A stretch of DNA of 32,338 bases from an uncultured Eubacteriales bacterium (GCA_949068525.1 CARTIQ010000010.1:1-32338), one strand, 5' to 3'; positions 7,543-16,253 are shown, counted from the stretch's first letter. Notes: generated from the letters alone by a model not told the origin. Numbers and translations: made by a program.

Positions 7543-8247
7543 ATGAAAATTAAACGTTTAATTGTGTTTACCTTATTGGTTAGCTTGGTACTTAATTCTT
7601 CTGCTAATATTTCTTACGCAAAAGTTGATATGACGCACGATTACTATGAAGAAGGTAAGGTGGCATCAGGTAACTCTTATTATGGAGCATGCCATCCAGA
7701 TACAGAAACATGTAATAAATATTTGTTTAGATATGAAGATATAGACGATGTTTTCAGCCAATTAAAAAATTTATCGAAAAATGCTTCGGCTAAAATTGAC
7801 AAAGAGAAAACTTTTTGGTATCCATGGTATCAAAAGTTGGCGATAGGAGCAATAGGGTTCTTAGGCATTATTACTTCTTTTAAATATATATCTGCGGCGA
7901 TTTTGTTTTTATTTATGACAATGTTTGTTTTAATAAAATGTGAAAATTCTGAAGAATTTAAAAACGATTTATTGAAAAAGGGTTTAATAGAGAAAATAAG
8001 AGAATGTATTTTCGGCGATAAAACATTTACAATTATTACCGCTGAAGAAAAGCAAACCTTTTATACAAAAATTTTAAATGAATTTTGTAAGAAAGTCGAG
8101 AATAAAGAGTGGGAAAATAATGACATTCTTATTTTGTCTACAGACCAAGCCCCCAAGGATATGCGATTTGGGATAAGGTTTGGTAAAACTGCCTTTAAAA
8201 TAGATTACAACAAACCAGTAGAAGAATATTTCAAAAACATAAAATAA
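7543..8247 (+). CDS. Secreted Cys-pair membrane-hairpin protein, group A
   Basis: A 234-residue paralogue of the preceding gene, with the same length and order of parts: signal peptide (1-26, ending SYA), Cys pair C50/C57 in GACHPDTETCNKYLFRYEDI, hydrophobic stretch about 98-132, then GLIEKIRECIFGDKTF and the C-terminal module NKEWENNDILILSTD, ending EEYFKNIK. The HPD within the Cys loop is not in a J-domain setting and is taken as coincidence. The start has AAGGAG seven bases upstream. It lies 57 bases after its neighbour, with TATAAT at 7506-7511 between them, so it may also have its own promoter. Function unknown. Confidence 0.75.
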   Translation: MKIKRLIVFTLLVSLVLNSSANISYAKVDMTHDYYEEGKVASGNSYYGACHPDTETCNKYLFRYEDIDDVFSQLKNLSKNASAKIDKEKTFWYPWYQKLAIGAIGFLGIITSFKYISAAILFLFMTMFVLIKCENSEEFKNDLLKKGLIEKIRECIFGDKTFTIITAEEKQTFYTKILNEFCKKVENKEWENNDILILSTDQAPKDMRFGIRFGKTAFKIDYNKPVEEYFKNIK

Positions 8248-8284
8248 GTTGTCTTAATTACAAAAAATACGATGTGCTGGAGTC

Positions 8285-8312
8285 TTGACTCAATTACGGT
8301 TAAAAATAAAAT
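8285..8312 (+). promoter_or_regulatory. Promoter, TTGACT-16-TAAAAT
   Basis: TTGACT (8285-8290) and TAAAAT (8307-8312), 16-base spacer, 33 bases before the start at 8346. Confidence 0.5.
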
Positions 8313-8345
8313 TCAAAAAAATATAGAGTAAAGGGAGGTACCTTT

Positions 8346-9494
8346 ATGTGCAAAAAATTTATTAGCTTGGGGATGTCATTTTTGCTATTGTTCAAAGTTA
8401 GCACATCAACTGTATTTGCATTAGATAATGAGGAGACATATCAAAATATAGACTATTGTAGAGGATACCCAAAAAATATTTATGGAAACACAGTAAATGT
8501 TGAGTGTGCAATAAGCAATGTTCTTCCTGATTTTAAGAGGAATAAAGAAAAGACCTCTATTAGTCTAAAAAATCTCGGAGAAAAAGGGTCTGAAACAGAC
8601 GTACTTATGTGGAAGTACAAGGGCCTTAAAGATTTTACTCGAGCGGTTTGTACTTATTTAGAAAATGCAGATAACGAAAATGCTAAAGAAAAGTTTGCTG
8701 AAGAAATAAGCAAATTTTTTAATTTAAGTTCTACAAAAGACGCGCTAAAAGTTATTAATGGTCTCCCAACTTTTCCTGAAGAATGTCAAAAGGACATTCA
8801 GGACGAAGATCTTTTGAAATGGCTAAGAAAACAGGAAGCTAAACGTAAAGAAAAAAGAAAAAAATATGAAGGGATCGTTTCTGGAGATATTAAAGAAACG
8901 TTGTCATTTGGTGCACTAGGTGGTGCGGTGGGCGCGACGCTTGGCGAAAGTATCAGGGAATTTATAAATTATCTTAAAGTTAACATTTCTGCAGGTAAGG
9001 ACAAATCTGTTGAAACAGAATTATCCAAAGAAAAAGTAATTGTAAAAAATGAGTTTAAGGAAAAAGAGGCTGAGGCCCGACCCTCAAAATTAGAGGTATT
9101 AACTAAGCTAGCCAAGACCTGGTCTACTTTTTTGCCCGGGTTAATTTCTGCAATGGCTTTAGGAACCGTTGGAGCGTATTGGGGATGGCGCAGTAGCAAA
9201 GGCCAAAAAATATCGGAAAAAATTTATGAGGATCAAAAGATAGCCAGGAAACACAAAAAAAAGCTAGAAATTTACTCGCAGGGCCTTGAAGATATTTTAG
9301 ACTCGATAAAAAAAGAGGAATGGGTCGGCAATGATTTGTTACGCGCAGAATTAATTTATGGTGGTAAATCGCCTATGGCATATGTTTACTTTGTAAATGA
9401 AAATATTGGTGATCCTAATAATGCTACTGCAATATTCAAAAATCTTTCAGAGAAACTTTATTCTCAGAAAGTTTTTAAAATATCATATATTTAA
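8346..9494 (+). CDS. Secreted Cys-pair protein with glycine-zipper segments, group B
   Basis: A 382-residue protein of unknown function. It has a signal peptide (1-25), Cys pair C38/C54 flanking YPKNIYGNTVNVE, the motif SETDVLMWKYKGLKDF (about 82-97), a helical region, a glycine-zipper segment GALGGAVGATLGESI (about 179-193), a charged linker, and a second glycine-rich hydrophobic segment FLPGLISAMALGTVGAYWGW (about 252-271). The C-terminal module is YSQGLEDILDSI, then KKEEWVGNDLLRAEL. Glycine-zipper hairpins can insert in membranes, so a membrane-active or membrane-anchored role is possible but unproven. GGGAGG precedes the ATG. Its close relative is the minus-strand gene at 12521-13561, on the other side of trpS. 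Confidence 0.75.
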   Translation: MCKKFISLGMSFLLLFKVSTSTVFALDNEETYQNIDYCRGYPKNIYGNTVNVECAISNVLPDFKRNKEKTSISLKNLGEKGSETDVLMWKYKGLKDFTRAVCTYLENADNENAKEKFAEEISKFFNLSSTKDALKVINGLPTFPEECQKDIQDEDLLKWLRKQEAKRKEKRKKYEGIVSGDIKETLSFGALGGAVGATLGESIREFINYLKVNISAGKDKSVETELSKEKVIVKNEFKEKEAEARPSKLEVLTKLAKTWSTFLPGLISAMALGTVGAYWGWRSSKGQKISEKIYEDQKIARKHKKKLEIYSQGLEDILDSIKKEEWVGNDLLRAELIYGGKSPMAYVYFVNENIGDPNNATAIFKNLSEKLYSQKVFKISYI

Positions 9495-9509
9495 GGCAGA
9501 AAATATGAG

Positions 9510-9550
9510 AAAAAAGTTTGCAGTTGAATTCTGTAAGCTTTTTTATTTTT
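9510..9550 (+). terminator. Intrinsic terminator
   Basis: A 14-pair stem (9510-9523 with 9531-9544, two G-T pairs) closes a seven-base loop; the 3' arm ends in TTTTTT. It closes the plus-strand run before trpS. Confidence 0.8.
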
Positions 9551-9618
9551 GCAATTTTTAATCAAAACCTCATAAATATATTATTTTTCTTTTTCGGAAT
9601 TATAACCAATTAAATAAG

Positions 9619-9627
9619 TGTTATAAT
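9619..9627 (+). promoter_or_regulatory. Extended -10 promoter of trpS
   Basis: TGTTATAAT fits TGnTATAAT, 55 bases before the trpS start. No T-box leader (specifier stem, TGGNACCGCG-like box) was seen in the 190-base upstream gap. Confidence 0.55.
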
Positions 9628-9682
9628 ATATTAATTGTGTAAATGTTGCCCATGTGATTCTTGAAAAGGAGATGAAAGTTTT

Positions 9683-10678
9683 ATGAGTCAAAGAAAAGGA
9701 AAAACTATATTCAGTGCTGTCCAGCCGAGCGGGGATATCACAATCGGAAATTATTTTGGTGCCGTGAAAAACTGGACGCAGCTTCAATCCGATTTTAACT
9801 GCATATTCGCGCTGGCCGATTTGCACGCGCTAACAATTCGAAAAGACGCGGAAGAATTCAAGCAAAAAACATTAGAAGCCTATGCGTTGCTGCTGGCATG
9901 TGGGATTGATTTGAAAAAAAGTTTGTTCTTTATCCAAAGCCAAGTAAACACGCACTGTCAGCTAGCATGGATGCTAGCCTGTCACACTGGATTTGGCGAA
10001 CTAGCGAGGATGACGCAATTTAAAGATAAGTCCAACAGCCATTCAGGTAATGTAAATTGCGGGCTGTTTTCGTACCCGGTCTTGATGCTATCAGATATAT
10101 TACTTTATCGAGCGGATTTCGTGCCCGTGGGGCAGGACCAAAAACAGCACTTGGAGCTCACCCGCACTGTTACGGAGCGATTTAACTTTTTATATGGGCC
10201 GACATTCACCGTGCCCGAGCCGTATATTAAAAGCGGCGCGAAAATAAAATCGCTCAAAGATCCAACAAAAAAGATGTCCAAATCTGACCCAGACTTAAAT
10301 TCTAGAATCGAATTATTGGACAGCCCCGATGAAATAGTAAACAAAGTAAAGCGAGCGGTGACAGACTCCGAAAGCCACGTTAAATACGGCGCAAACAAAG
10401 ATGGACTCAATAACTTGATGACGATTTATTCTTGTACAACCGGCAAAACATTTGATGAAATAGAAAAAGAATTCGATGGTAAGGGCTACGGAGAATTTAA
10501 ATCAGCAGTTGCAGAGGCATTAATCGAGCATTTAGCACCAATACAAAATAGATTTTCTGAAATTATAAAAGACAAAGGTTACATTGAAAAATGCTACAAA
10601 GACAGTGCAGAAGAGGCATTAAATATATCGAACGAAACATTGAACGAAGTTAAGAAAAAAATAGGTTTCATCCTTTGA
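9683..10678 (+). CDS. trpS: Tryptophanyl-tRNA synthetase
   Basis: A 331-residue class I aminoacyl-tRNA synthetase of normal bacterial TrpRS length. It charges tRNA-Trp with tryptophan using ATP in the cytoplasm. The N-terminal SAVQPSGDITIGNYFGA (11-27) holds the HIGH-like TIGN motif, and KKMSKSD (196-202) is the KMSKS loop. VGQDQKQHLELTR (about 149-161) is the conserved tryptophan/tRNA-binding region, and the helical C-terminal domain recognises the anticodon. AAAAGGAGATG precedes the ATG. It is single, with its own promoter and terminator, and is the only clear housekeeping gene between the two sets of exported proteins. Confidence 0.97.
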   Translation: MSQRKGKTIFSAVQPSGDITIGNYFGAVKNWTQLQSDFNCIFALADLHALTIRKDAEEFKQKTLEAYALLLACGIDLKKSLFFIQSQVNTHCQLAWMLACHTGFGELARMTQFKDKSNSHSGNVNCGLFSYPVLMLSDILLYRADFVPVGQDQKQHLELTRTVTERFNFLYGPTFTVPEPYIKSGAKIKSLKDPTKKMSKSDPDLNSRIELLDSPDEIVNKVKRAVTDSESHVKYGANKDGLNNLMTIYSCTTGKTFDEIEKEFDGKGYGEFKSAVAEALIEHLAPIQNRFSEIIKDKGYIEKCYKDSAEEALNISNETLNEVKKKIGFIL

Positions 10679-10689
10679 AATAAAAAATT

Positions 10690-10725
10690 AAGATCCTCGC
10701 TAGGTTGAAGCGAAGATCTTTTTTT
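10690..10725 (+). terminator. Terminator of trpS, probably bidirectional
   Basis: AAGATCCTCGCT (10690-10701) pairs with AGCGAAGATCTT (10709-10720) with one mismatch and a seven-base loop, followed by a run of T. On the minus strand the same stem is followed by TTAATTTTTT, so it may also end the convergent operon. Confidence 0.85.
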
Positions 10726-10740
10726 CACTTTTCTACGGAA

Positions 10741-11631
10741 TTAATCTATGTTTTCAAAATAATTCTCTGGAAGTTTGGAATAATCTAGATCTATTGCGGT
10801 TTTAATAAAGCGCACAACACTTTTAGGATCATTATAATCTGTAATATTAATAAATACACGTACAGCATCTTTGTTTTTAAAATTTCTATTTTTTATCTGA
10901 CTTTTCAAGTCATTTAGTATTTGGCTATAAACTTTTTCCCTCGCGACTTGCGCTAATACCTGATCTGGAATATCTCCAAAAATCAGCCTTCTAAAACCTT
11001 CAAGCAGTCCCTCGTTATTGTCCTTTTTTGTTTTATCCCCACACAGAATATTTAGTGTGTTACCAACCAGACCTCTATCTACATTGGCTATCGGTTTATC
11101 TCCGGATATCCAATTTATCATTTTTTTTATTTGTTTTGCTAAAAAAGCTGTTACAGCGATTTTAATCCCGGTTAACAACCCTGGGGTAACCATAATCGCA
11201 ACAGCCTCGCCCGACGGTTCTATGATTTCGTTGCGGACAGCACAAACGAGAGGCAACGCTGTTCCCATAGTCACTGTTGCAATTGATGTTCCTATAGGTG
11301 CGAAATACAGTCCAGTGCCGATTCCCGATGCACCAACTGTTCCTATTACCGCCTTTTCTAAATTATATTTTAAGTTGCTATATTTATTTTTTTTAATAAA
11401 TCTTTTTAATTCATTAGCAAAAGGCTCTACTCCTTCGAAACGAATAAGATATTTTTCACAAACATCATTTTTGCTCCCCTTGCAAGGCCGATAAACCAAC
11501 TTTTTATCAAGTAATTCAAATTCTTCCTGATAAGTGGGCACAAAGCCTTCAGTAACTAAGCCTTTCAAAGAAAAACCAATAAGTAAAGAAAAAGTTAAAA
11601 TTACTGATGTTATCGACTTTATTTTTTTCAT
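10741..11631 (-). CDS. Secreted Cys-pair membrane-hairpin protein, group A
   Basis: A 296-residue relative of the two group A proteins on the plus strand, longer in the middle. After a signal-like N-terminus (about 1-29) come the Cys pair C50/C58 in RPCKGSKNDVCEKYLIRFEGV, long glycine/alanine-rich hydrophobic segments (about 94-130 and 142-168), then GLLEGFRRLIFGDIPD, a helix with YSQILNDLKSQIKNRNFKNKDAV, and YSKLPENYFENID at the end. These last parts align with GLLEMAREHLFGD and SYFKNI of the 6778 protein. The ATG at 11631 has AAGGAG seven bases upstream, next to the stop of the preceding gene. It is the last gene of a minus-strand operon (13561 to 10741). Function unknown. Confidence 0.75.
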   Translation of the reverse strand: MKKIKSITSVILTFSLLIGFSLKGLVTEGFVPTYQEEFELLDKKLVYRPCKGSKNDVCEKYLIRFEGVEPFANELKRFIKKNKYSNLKYNLEKAVIGTVGASGIGTGLYFAPIGTSIATVTMGTALPLVCAVRNEIIEPSGEAVAIMVTPGLLTGIKIAVTAFLAKQIKKMINWISGDKPIANVDRGLVGNTLNILCGDKTKKDNNEGLLEGFRRLIFGDIPDQVLAQVAREKVYSQILNDLKSQIKNRNFKNKDAVRVFINITDYNDPKSVVRFIKTAIDLDYSKLPENYFENID

Positions 11632-11642
11632 CTCTTTACTCC

Positions 11643-12518
11643 TTAAGCTTCTTCATTTAAGGCATCTTCAATATCTTTTGCTAATTTTTGAAATTTGGGT
11701 TCGAATGCTTTTCGTTGTGCTTCTGTGTAATTTAAACCCATATTGCTTGCATAAGACATCCAGCAGTTCCTAGGATTTGTTTTTATAATAAAATAATCTT
11801 TGTCTTTATAAGAAATTTCTTTAATATCATCAAGCACCCCTTTTAATGCATAATGCCGATAACAATTAATTTTATTTTTTTCTTCATTAATTTTTGATAT
11901 TTCATTATTAAGGCTACTATGTTTTGATGACAAACAGCATGCTGATATAACGCCCACTAATGCGGCTCCAATAAGTTCGAAAATACCCCGCCCTGCGTAT
12001 AACACAAGTTTTGCAGGGGTTACTTTAATATCTTTTTTAGAAAGCTTCTTTTTCTCCTTATTGTATAAACCAATACGATACCAATCAAATAATCTTGCAC
12101 TCAAATGGCCACCTATAGCTCCTAGTATACCACTAAGAGAAATTCTTGAAAGTACACTTTCTTTCAAAGAATTTTTCTTTTCTGCTAATTTATCTATTTC
12201 TTTTTGCAGTTCATCCGTAGGCTGATTAACGACATCAAGGATGTTATCGAGAGCATTAAATGAAAAATAGTAAAAAGTCCTATCTGCAAGGGGCCCCAAA
12301 TTTTTTATAACTACATAATCTTTTTCCTCATTCAGGAGGGAATTTTCGGCATCCCAATATGCACAGCTATCTTCTATGTAGCCGCCTTTGCTGTTCTTTT
12401 TTGCACAAGATGATTCAAGCTCAGCCGGAATAAAAGCCTCACTTTTTATTGGTACAATAGAATTAAAAATAAGTACCATACTTAGTGAAAGGTATAAAAA
12501 TTTTTTTAAATTTAGCAT
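11643..12518 (-). CDS. Secreted Cys-pair membrane-hairpin protein, group C
   Basis: A 291-residue protein of unknown function, middle gene of the minus-strand operon, starting two bases after its upstream neighbour ends. It has a signal peptide (about 1-28), Cys pair C38/C52 flanking AKKNSKGGYIEDS, the motif LGPLADRTFYYFSFNALDNI (about 74-93), a glycine-rich segment SLSGILGAIGGHLSA (about 127-141), a charged loop, a second hydrophobic segment IFELIGAALVGVISACC (about 179-195), a coiled-coil-like stretch, and a C-terminal module with MGLNYTEAQRKAFEPKF. The same Cys, LG/GP and YT.A motifs appear in the proteins at 20044 and 21043, which are its paralogues. Confidence 0.75.
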   Translation of the reverse strand: MLNLKKFLYLSLSMVLIFNSIVPIKSEAFIPAELESSCAKKNSKGGYIEDSCAYWDAENSLLNEEKDYVVIKNLGPLADRTFYYFSFNALDNILDVVNQPTDELQKEIDKLAEKKNSLKESVLSRISLSGILGAIGGHLSARLFDWYRIGLYNKEKKKLSKKDIKVTPAKLVLYAGRGIFELIGAALVGVISACCLSSKHSSLNNEISKINEEKNKINCYRHYALKGVLDDIKEISYKDKDYFIIKTNPRNCWMSYASNMGLNYTEAQRKAFEPKFQKLAKDIEDALNEEA

Positions 12519-12520
12519 AC

Positions 12521-13561
12521 TTATAGTTCCTCCTTGTATTTATTAATAAGCTTAGAAAGCTTTTGAGAAAGATTTCCAAAGAAAGCTTCAAAATCCCAAT
12601 TAGGGACATTTTTTACTTTTACATTTCTAAAATCAACAAGGGCATGTCTCCTGTCTTTGTTAAAATTCAATTTTGCAACTAAAAGGTCATTACCAACCCA
12701 CTCTTTTTCTTTAATGGAATCAAGAATATAATCAAGTGCCGAAGAATAAACGCCAGCTCGAAGGTCATACATGTCTGCTTGTTCGCGAGCTTCTCGAGTG
12801 CGTTTTTCAAGTTCTTTATCAACACCAGATTTTCCCCAGAAGTATCCACCTAAACCCGAAAGTACCCCAATAACTGCCCCGATACCAGTAGCCCCGAAGA
12901 GAGCAATTCCAGCAATTTTAATTAGCATAATTAATGCAGCAAAAAATCCTGCACCACCGCAAAAAAAACCTTTCATAAACGAATTATCTTTAATTTTTTC
13001 TCTGTTTGTAATTAGCTCTTTCAGCATTTGTTTAGCCCATTTTTCAACGTCTTCCTGCGTAAGACCGGCCGCTTTAGAATATTTTGATGTTTTTACCCAA
13101 TTATTAGCAATCGCAGTACTTTCAACAGAACTTATGTTAAAAAAGTCATGTGTTTGCGAAATAAACTCTTCTACGAATTTATTTTTATTCCCATCTTTAT
13201 AAGAGTTTACCAACAAATCACCAAAAGTTTTTGTTAACTGACTTAATCCAATGTATTTCCACAAGTATACATCTGTTTCCCCTAGTGGCCCGATTTGAGA
13301 TATTTCCGTAGATGGTTCTTTGTCTACTCTGAAATGTTTTATCTTATTCTTTAAAGCACAGTCAACGTCTGCTGTCTGTCCAAATTTATTTTTAGGGTAG
13401 TTTTCGCAATAATTTGAGTACTCTTCATCTTCATATGAAGAAGTTCCGTCTTTATTTTCTACATAATTGTTTGGTATATTAACCCCTTGAGCGAATGATA
13501 GATTCCCTCCTTCAAGTAATATTATAAAAGATAAAATTAAACTTAAAAATTTTTTATACAT
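12521..13561 (-). CDS. Secreted Cys-pair protein with glycine-rich hairpin, group B
   Basis: A 346-residue paralogue of the 8346 protein. The signal peptide is 1-24 (ending LSFA). Cys pair C52/C68 flanks ENYPKNKFGQTADVD, matching the 8346 protein almost word for word. IGPLGETDVYLWKYIGL (about 90-106) is followed by a helical region, a long glycine-rich hydrophobic segment (about 196-242, including LFGATGIGAVIGVLSGLGGY) and the C-terminal module YSSALDYILDSIKEKEWVGN. In the paralogue the hydrophobic part is split into two by a linker; here it is continuous. The start has a GAGGAG site. First long gene of the minus-strand operon, preceded by a short reading frame with a similar leader. Confidence 0.75.
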   Translation of the reverse strand: MYKKFLSLILSFIILLEGGNLSFAQGVNIPNNYVENKDGTSSYEDEEYSNYCENYPKNKFGQTADVDCALKNKIKHFRVDKEPSTEISQIGPLGETDVYLWKYIGLSQLTKTFGDLLVNSYKDGNKNKFVEEFISQTHDFFNISSVESTAIANNWVKTSKYSKAAGLTQEDVEKWAKQMLKELITNREKIKDNSFMKGFFCGGAGFFAALIMLIKIAGIALFGATGIGAVIGVLSGLGGYFWGKSGVDKELEKRTREAREQADMYDLRAGVYSSALDYILDSIKEKEWVGNDLLVAKLNFNKDRRHALVDFRNVKVKNVPNWDFEAFFGNLSQKLSKLINKYKEEL

Positions 13562-13606
13562 AATAAATTCTCCTCACTTTAGTTTAGCCCACGTAGAATA
13601 AGGCTC

Positions 13607-13729
13607 CTATAGAGCTGTTTTTACCTTATTATCTGTATCTTTTCGCCATCGCCAAGCTGAAGAATTTACTCCATCAGTTTCACAGAATAACGGGAACATT
13701 AAGGTTAAGGCCAACAATTTTTTCGTCAT
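13607..13729 (-). CDS. Small ORF: signal-peptide-like 40-residue peptide
   Basis: The minus strand encodes MTKKLLALTLMFPLF, then CETDGVNSSAWRWRKDTDN, ending after 40 codons at TAG. It has a strong GAGGAG site eight bases upstream, very like that of the next gene (GTGAGGAGA in both). The N-terminus is basic then hydrophobic, like the signal peptides of its neighbours, but no mature domain follows. It may be a truncated paralogue, a leader peptide or a small secreted peptide. It is the first reading frame after the operon promoter. Confidence 0.45.
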   Translation of the reverse strand: MTKKLLALTLMFPLFCETDGVNSSAWRWRKDTDNKVKTAL

Positions 13730-13797
13730 AAAAATCTCTCCTCACTAATTAATTCAACCACAAATACTAATATGTTCCTTAGAGCGAACTTACCTCT

Positions 13798-13825
13798 ATA
13801 ATATTGCTATTCTACCCTTTGTCAA
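13798..13825 (-). promoter_or_regulatory. Promoter of the minus-strand secreted-protein operon
   Basis: On the minus strand TTGACA (13825-13820) and TATTAT (13803-13798) are 16 bases apart, about 70 bases before the small ORF and 240 before the group B gene. Confidence 0.7.
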
Positions 13826-14143
13826 TACATAACAGGCAAAATCTCCCTTTAGAACAAAAAAGCGCATAAAATAGCCAAACTTTATGGATTAAATTAAAGC
13901 AAAGCAGCGGTTGTCCTTAAATATCCCTAATTTCGACAGGGCTTTTCTGGACAGGATAAATAAAAAAATTAGCTCAAAAACCGCATGGATTTGGCATTTA
14001 AACTAATTTTTATTTTAAATTTTATTGAGCTTGTACGAGATGCTTTGTTTTTAGGATTAAGCCTTTTCCCTTTTTTGTAACGTGAGGACCTTTATGAGCT
14101 TGAAAAAATATGTTATAATAAAATTAAAAAGGGAGGGTCTGTT
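13826..14143. other. Intergenic region with divergent promoter
   Basis: Mostly AT-rich sequence without a recognisable gene. At its right end TGTTATAAT (14111-14119), an extended -10, precedes the gene at 14144; the -35 region is poor. Confidence 0.5.
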
Positions 14144-15709
14144 GTGGCATATTTTTTAAACAGTGATTTTAAAAATAACGAATTTGAACTTATGTCAAAA
14201 GACAAATACTTCGTTGACAAAACTCATTTGATAGATGAAATAAATTCATTAATAGGAATTAAAGACAGATTTGTATGCATCACTCGGCCCCGACGTTTTG
14301 GCAAGACTGTTAATGCTATGATGTTGGCTTCATATTATTCTAAAAATGCTAACTTCAAAAGCTTATTTGACGAACTTGAAATTAGTAAAAAAGCATCATA
14401 TTTAAATCACTTGAACAAACACAATGTAATTTATGTCACTTTAAATGAAGTTCCAAAAGCAAGTTGCACGTACGGGGAATTTATAGGTCGGTATATTAGC
14501 TTACTTTCAGAAGATTTAAAAGCGTGTTACCCAGATCTTAAATTAAACGAGAATCTTTCAATGTCTGATATATTTACTCAAGTATATCAAAAGTACAGCC
14601 AAAGTTTTATCTTTATAATTGATGAATGGGACTACATTTTTAATAATAATTTATTTTCAAAGGAAGATAGAGAGAACTTTTTACAATTTTTGAAAGATCT
14701 TCTCAAAGATAGACCATATGTAGAACTTGCTTATATGACGGGAGTTTTACCAATCGCAAAATATTCATCCGGTTCTGCTCTTAATATGTTTAAAGAGTAT
14801 AACATGCTAAATGACAGCAAATACGATAAATACTTCGGATTTACGCTTCCAGAAGTAGAAAGCTTGTGTAAAAAACAAAACAAAGTTACATTTAATGAGC
14901 TAAAAGCTTGGTATGATGGATATAAAACTAGTTCAGGCTTGGATGTATTTAATCCTAGGTCTGTTGTATATGCTCTTAGCGATGGAGTTTGCCAAAGCTA
15001 TTGGACAAATACTGGCCCGATGGATGAAATTTTATACTATATAAATAGTGACGTAGACGCCGTAAAAGACGATGTCGTTAAAATGGTTTCTGAAGTTCCC
15101 CTAGAAATAAAATTGAAAGGCTATGGTGCCGAACAGAAGGAACTAAATAACAGAAACCAAATTTTATCAGCGATGACGATTTATGGTTTTTTAAGTTATT
15201 GCAATGAAGAACTCAGAATTCCTAACAAGGAGCTTCGAATAAAATTTGATGACGCTTTAGAAGATAAGTCTATGGGATCCGTTTCTGAAATCGTGATGAA
15301 ATCGAACGAAATGCTCTTAGCAACTATTCGAAAAGACACAGAAACTATGGAAAAATTGATACAAGAAGCCCATGACATCAACATCCCGGTTATAAAATAT
15401 AATGATGAGAATTCTTTGGCTTGCATAATTACACTAGTTTATTTAAGCGCTAGAAGCAAATATAGAATTGTCCGCGAGATGCCCGCGGGTATCGGGTTCG
15501 CAGATTTTATATTCTATCCAAATGATAAGAGTAAGCCAGCTTTTATAATCGAGCTGAAAAAAGACTCTACGCCAGACGAAGCTCTGAAGCAAATTCAAGA
15601 GAAGCGCTATGCACTGGCCTTAAAGGATTACACTGGACAAAAATTAGCTATTGGCATTGCATATGACAGCAAATTGAAAAAGCACAGTGTAAAAATTGAA
15701 GATATTTAA
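14144..15709 (+). CDS. AAA-ATPase-like protein with C-terminal PD-(D/E)XK domain
   Basis: A 521-residue protein of the AAA-ATPase-like/PDDEXK_9 family (once DUF1703), common in gut Firmicutes and Bacteroidetes, often in many copies, and of unproven function. The N-terminal motif is YFVDKTHLI, then CITRPRRFGKT (45-55), the modified Walker A typical of the family, and FIFIIDEWDY (155-164), the Walker B. The C-terminal domain has the nuclease-like pattern GFADFIFYP then FIIELKKDSTPDEALKQI (about 452-487), with E-x-K intact. Nuclease activity has not been shown generally. The start is GTG at 14144 with GGGAGG eight bases upstream. It is monocistronic and cytoplasmic (no signal peptide). Confidence 0.9.
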   Translation: MAYFLNSDFKNNEFELMSKDKYFVDKTHLIDEINSLIGIKDRFVCITRPRRFGKTVNAMMLASYYSKNANFKSLFDELEISKKASYLNHLNKHNVIYVTLNEVPKASCTYGEFIGRYISLLSEDLKACYPDLKLNENLSMSDIFTQVYQKYSQSFIFIIDEWDYIFNNNLFSKEDRENFLQFLKDLLKDRPYVELAYMTGVLPIAKYSSGSALNMFKEYNMLNDSKYDKYFGFTLPEVESLCKKQNKVTFNELKAWYDGYKTSSGLDVFNPRSVVYALSDGVCQSYWTNTGPMDEILYYINSDVDAVKDDVVKMVSEVPLEIKLKGYGAEQKELNNRNQILSAMTIYGFLSYCNEELRIPNKELRIKFDDALEDKSMGSVSEIVMKSNEMLLATIRKDTETMEKLIQEAHDINIPVIKYNDENSLACIITLVYLSARSKYRIVREMPAGIGFADFIFYPNDKSKPAFIIELKKDSTPDEALKQIQEKRYALALKDYTGQKLAIGIAYDSKLKKHSVKIEDI

Positions 15710-16253
15710 TTATTCTAATTTTGTTTTGTAAAAAAATGTGGTGAGAACTTAATTTTAAGGTAGGATAAGTTAAAAGAATAGAGATAAAATAAAAGCGGAA
15801 AAGCACACAGAAATATTATGCTCTGTACAAGTGAAGAGCAACTTTCATACAGGTAAACTGAGCTAAAAACGGGCTGACAGCTATCACTGAATTTGTGATT
15901 TCTGCGGGGAAGGTCTACCTCCATCAAATCTAGCCTGATTTGACAGAGTGATTATTATCTGGTCAGCTGTAATAACTCCAGATGTATCCTTGGTAAACAC
16001 TATGCTCAACCAGGCAATATCCACACTCTAAAATGGACATGACGAATCAGCCAGCTAGAGTATGTGAGACTTTTACGTTCTATGCACTAAAAGGATGCTT
16101 GTCTTACGTTCTGCCTGCAAGACTGTTTAGCTCCAACTTTAGGCGCATTAATGTAGCTTAAAATATCGATTTTTGTTTTTTCTCAGAGGGCACCCTGGAT
16201 TTTTACACCATTTTCGCCTTATTGCGTGGGAGGGATAACCACCTGTAGCAATA
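15710..16253 (+). ncRNA. Non-coding region with several inverted repeats, candidate structured RNA
   Basis: No convincing gene in 544 bases. Local helices: GCTCT/AGAGC (15820-15839), ATCAC/GTGAT (15883-15899), TCAAATC/GATTTGA (15924-15943), ATCTGG/CCAGAT (15957-15983), CACACTCTA with TAGAGTATGTG (16022-16066, two-base bulge), and GTCTT/AAGAC (16101-16123). TTACGTTCT occurs twice (16073 and 16104). The strand is unknown and is given as plus only as a placeholder. No match to tmRNA, RNase P or SRP RNA signatures was seen by eye. A 54-codon open stretch (15997-16161) lacks a start. The density of helices makes an RNA possible, not proven. Confidence 0.3.

Noticed and set aside
7690..7698. HPD tripeptide in the 7543 protein
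   Set aside because: It lies in the short loop between two cysteines, without flanking J-domain helices.
9551..9682. T-box or trp attenuator before trpS
   Set aside because: No T-box consensus, run of Trp codons or antiterminator pair was found in the short leader.
10105..10410. Reading frame opposite trpS
   Set aside because: Antisense shadow of a firmly identified gene. The same applies to the other long antisense frames in the capsid, tail and tape measure genes.
15715..15927. 70-codon minus-strand reading frame
   Set aside because: No ribosome site, and the predicted peptide overlaps the inverted repeats and has an unnatural composition.
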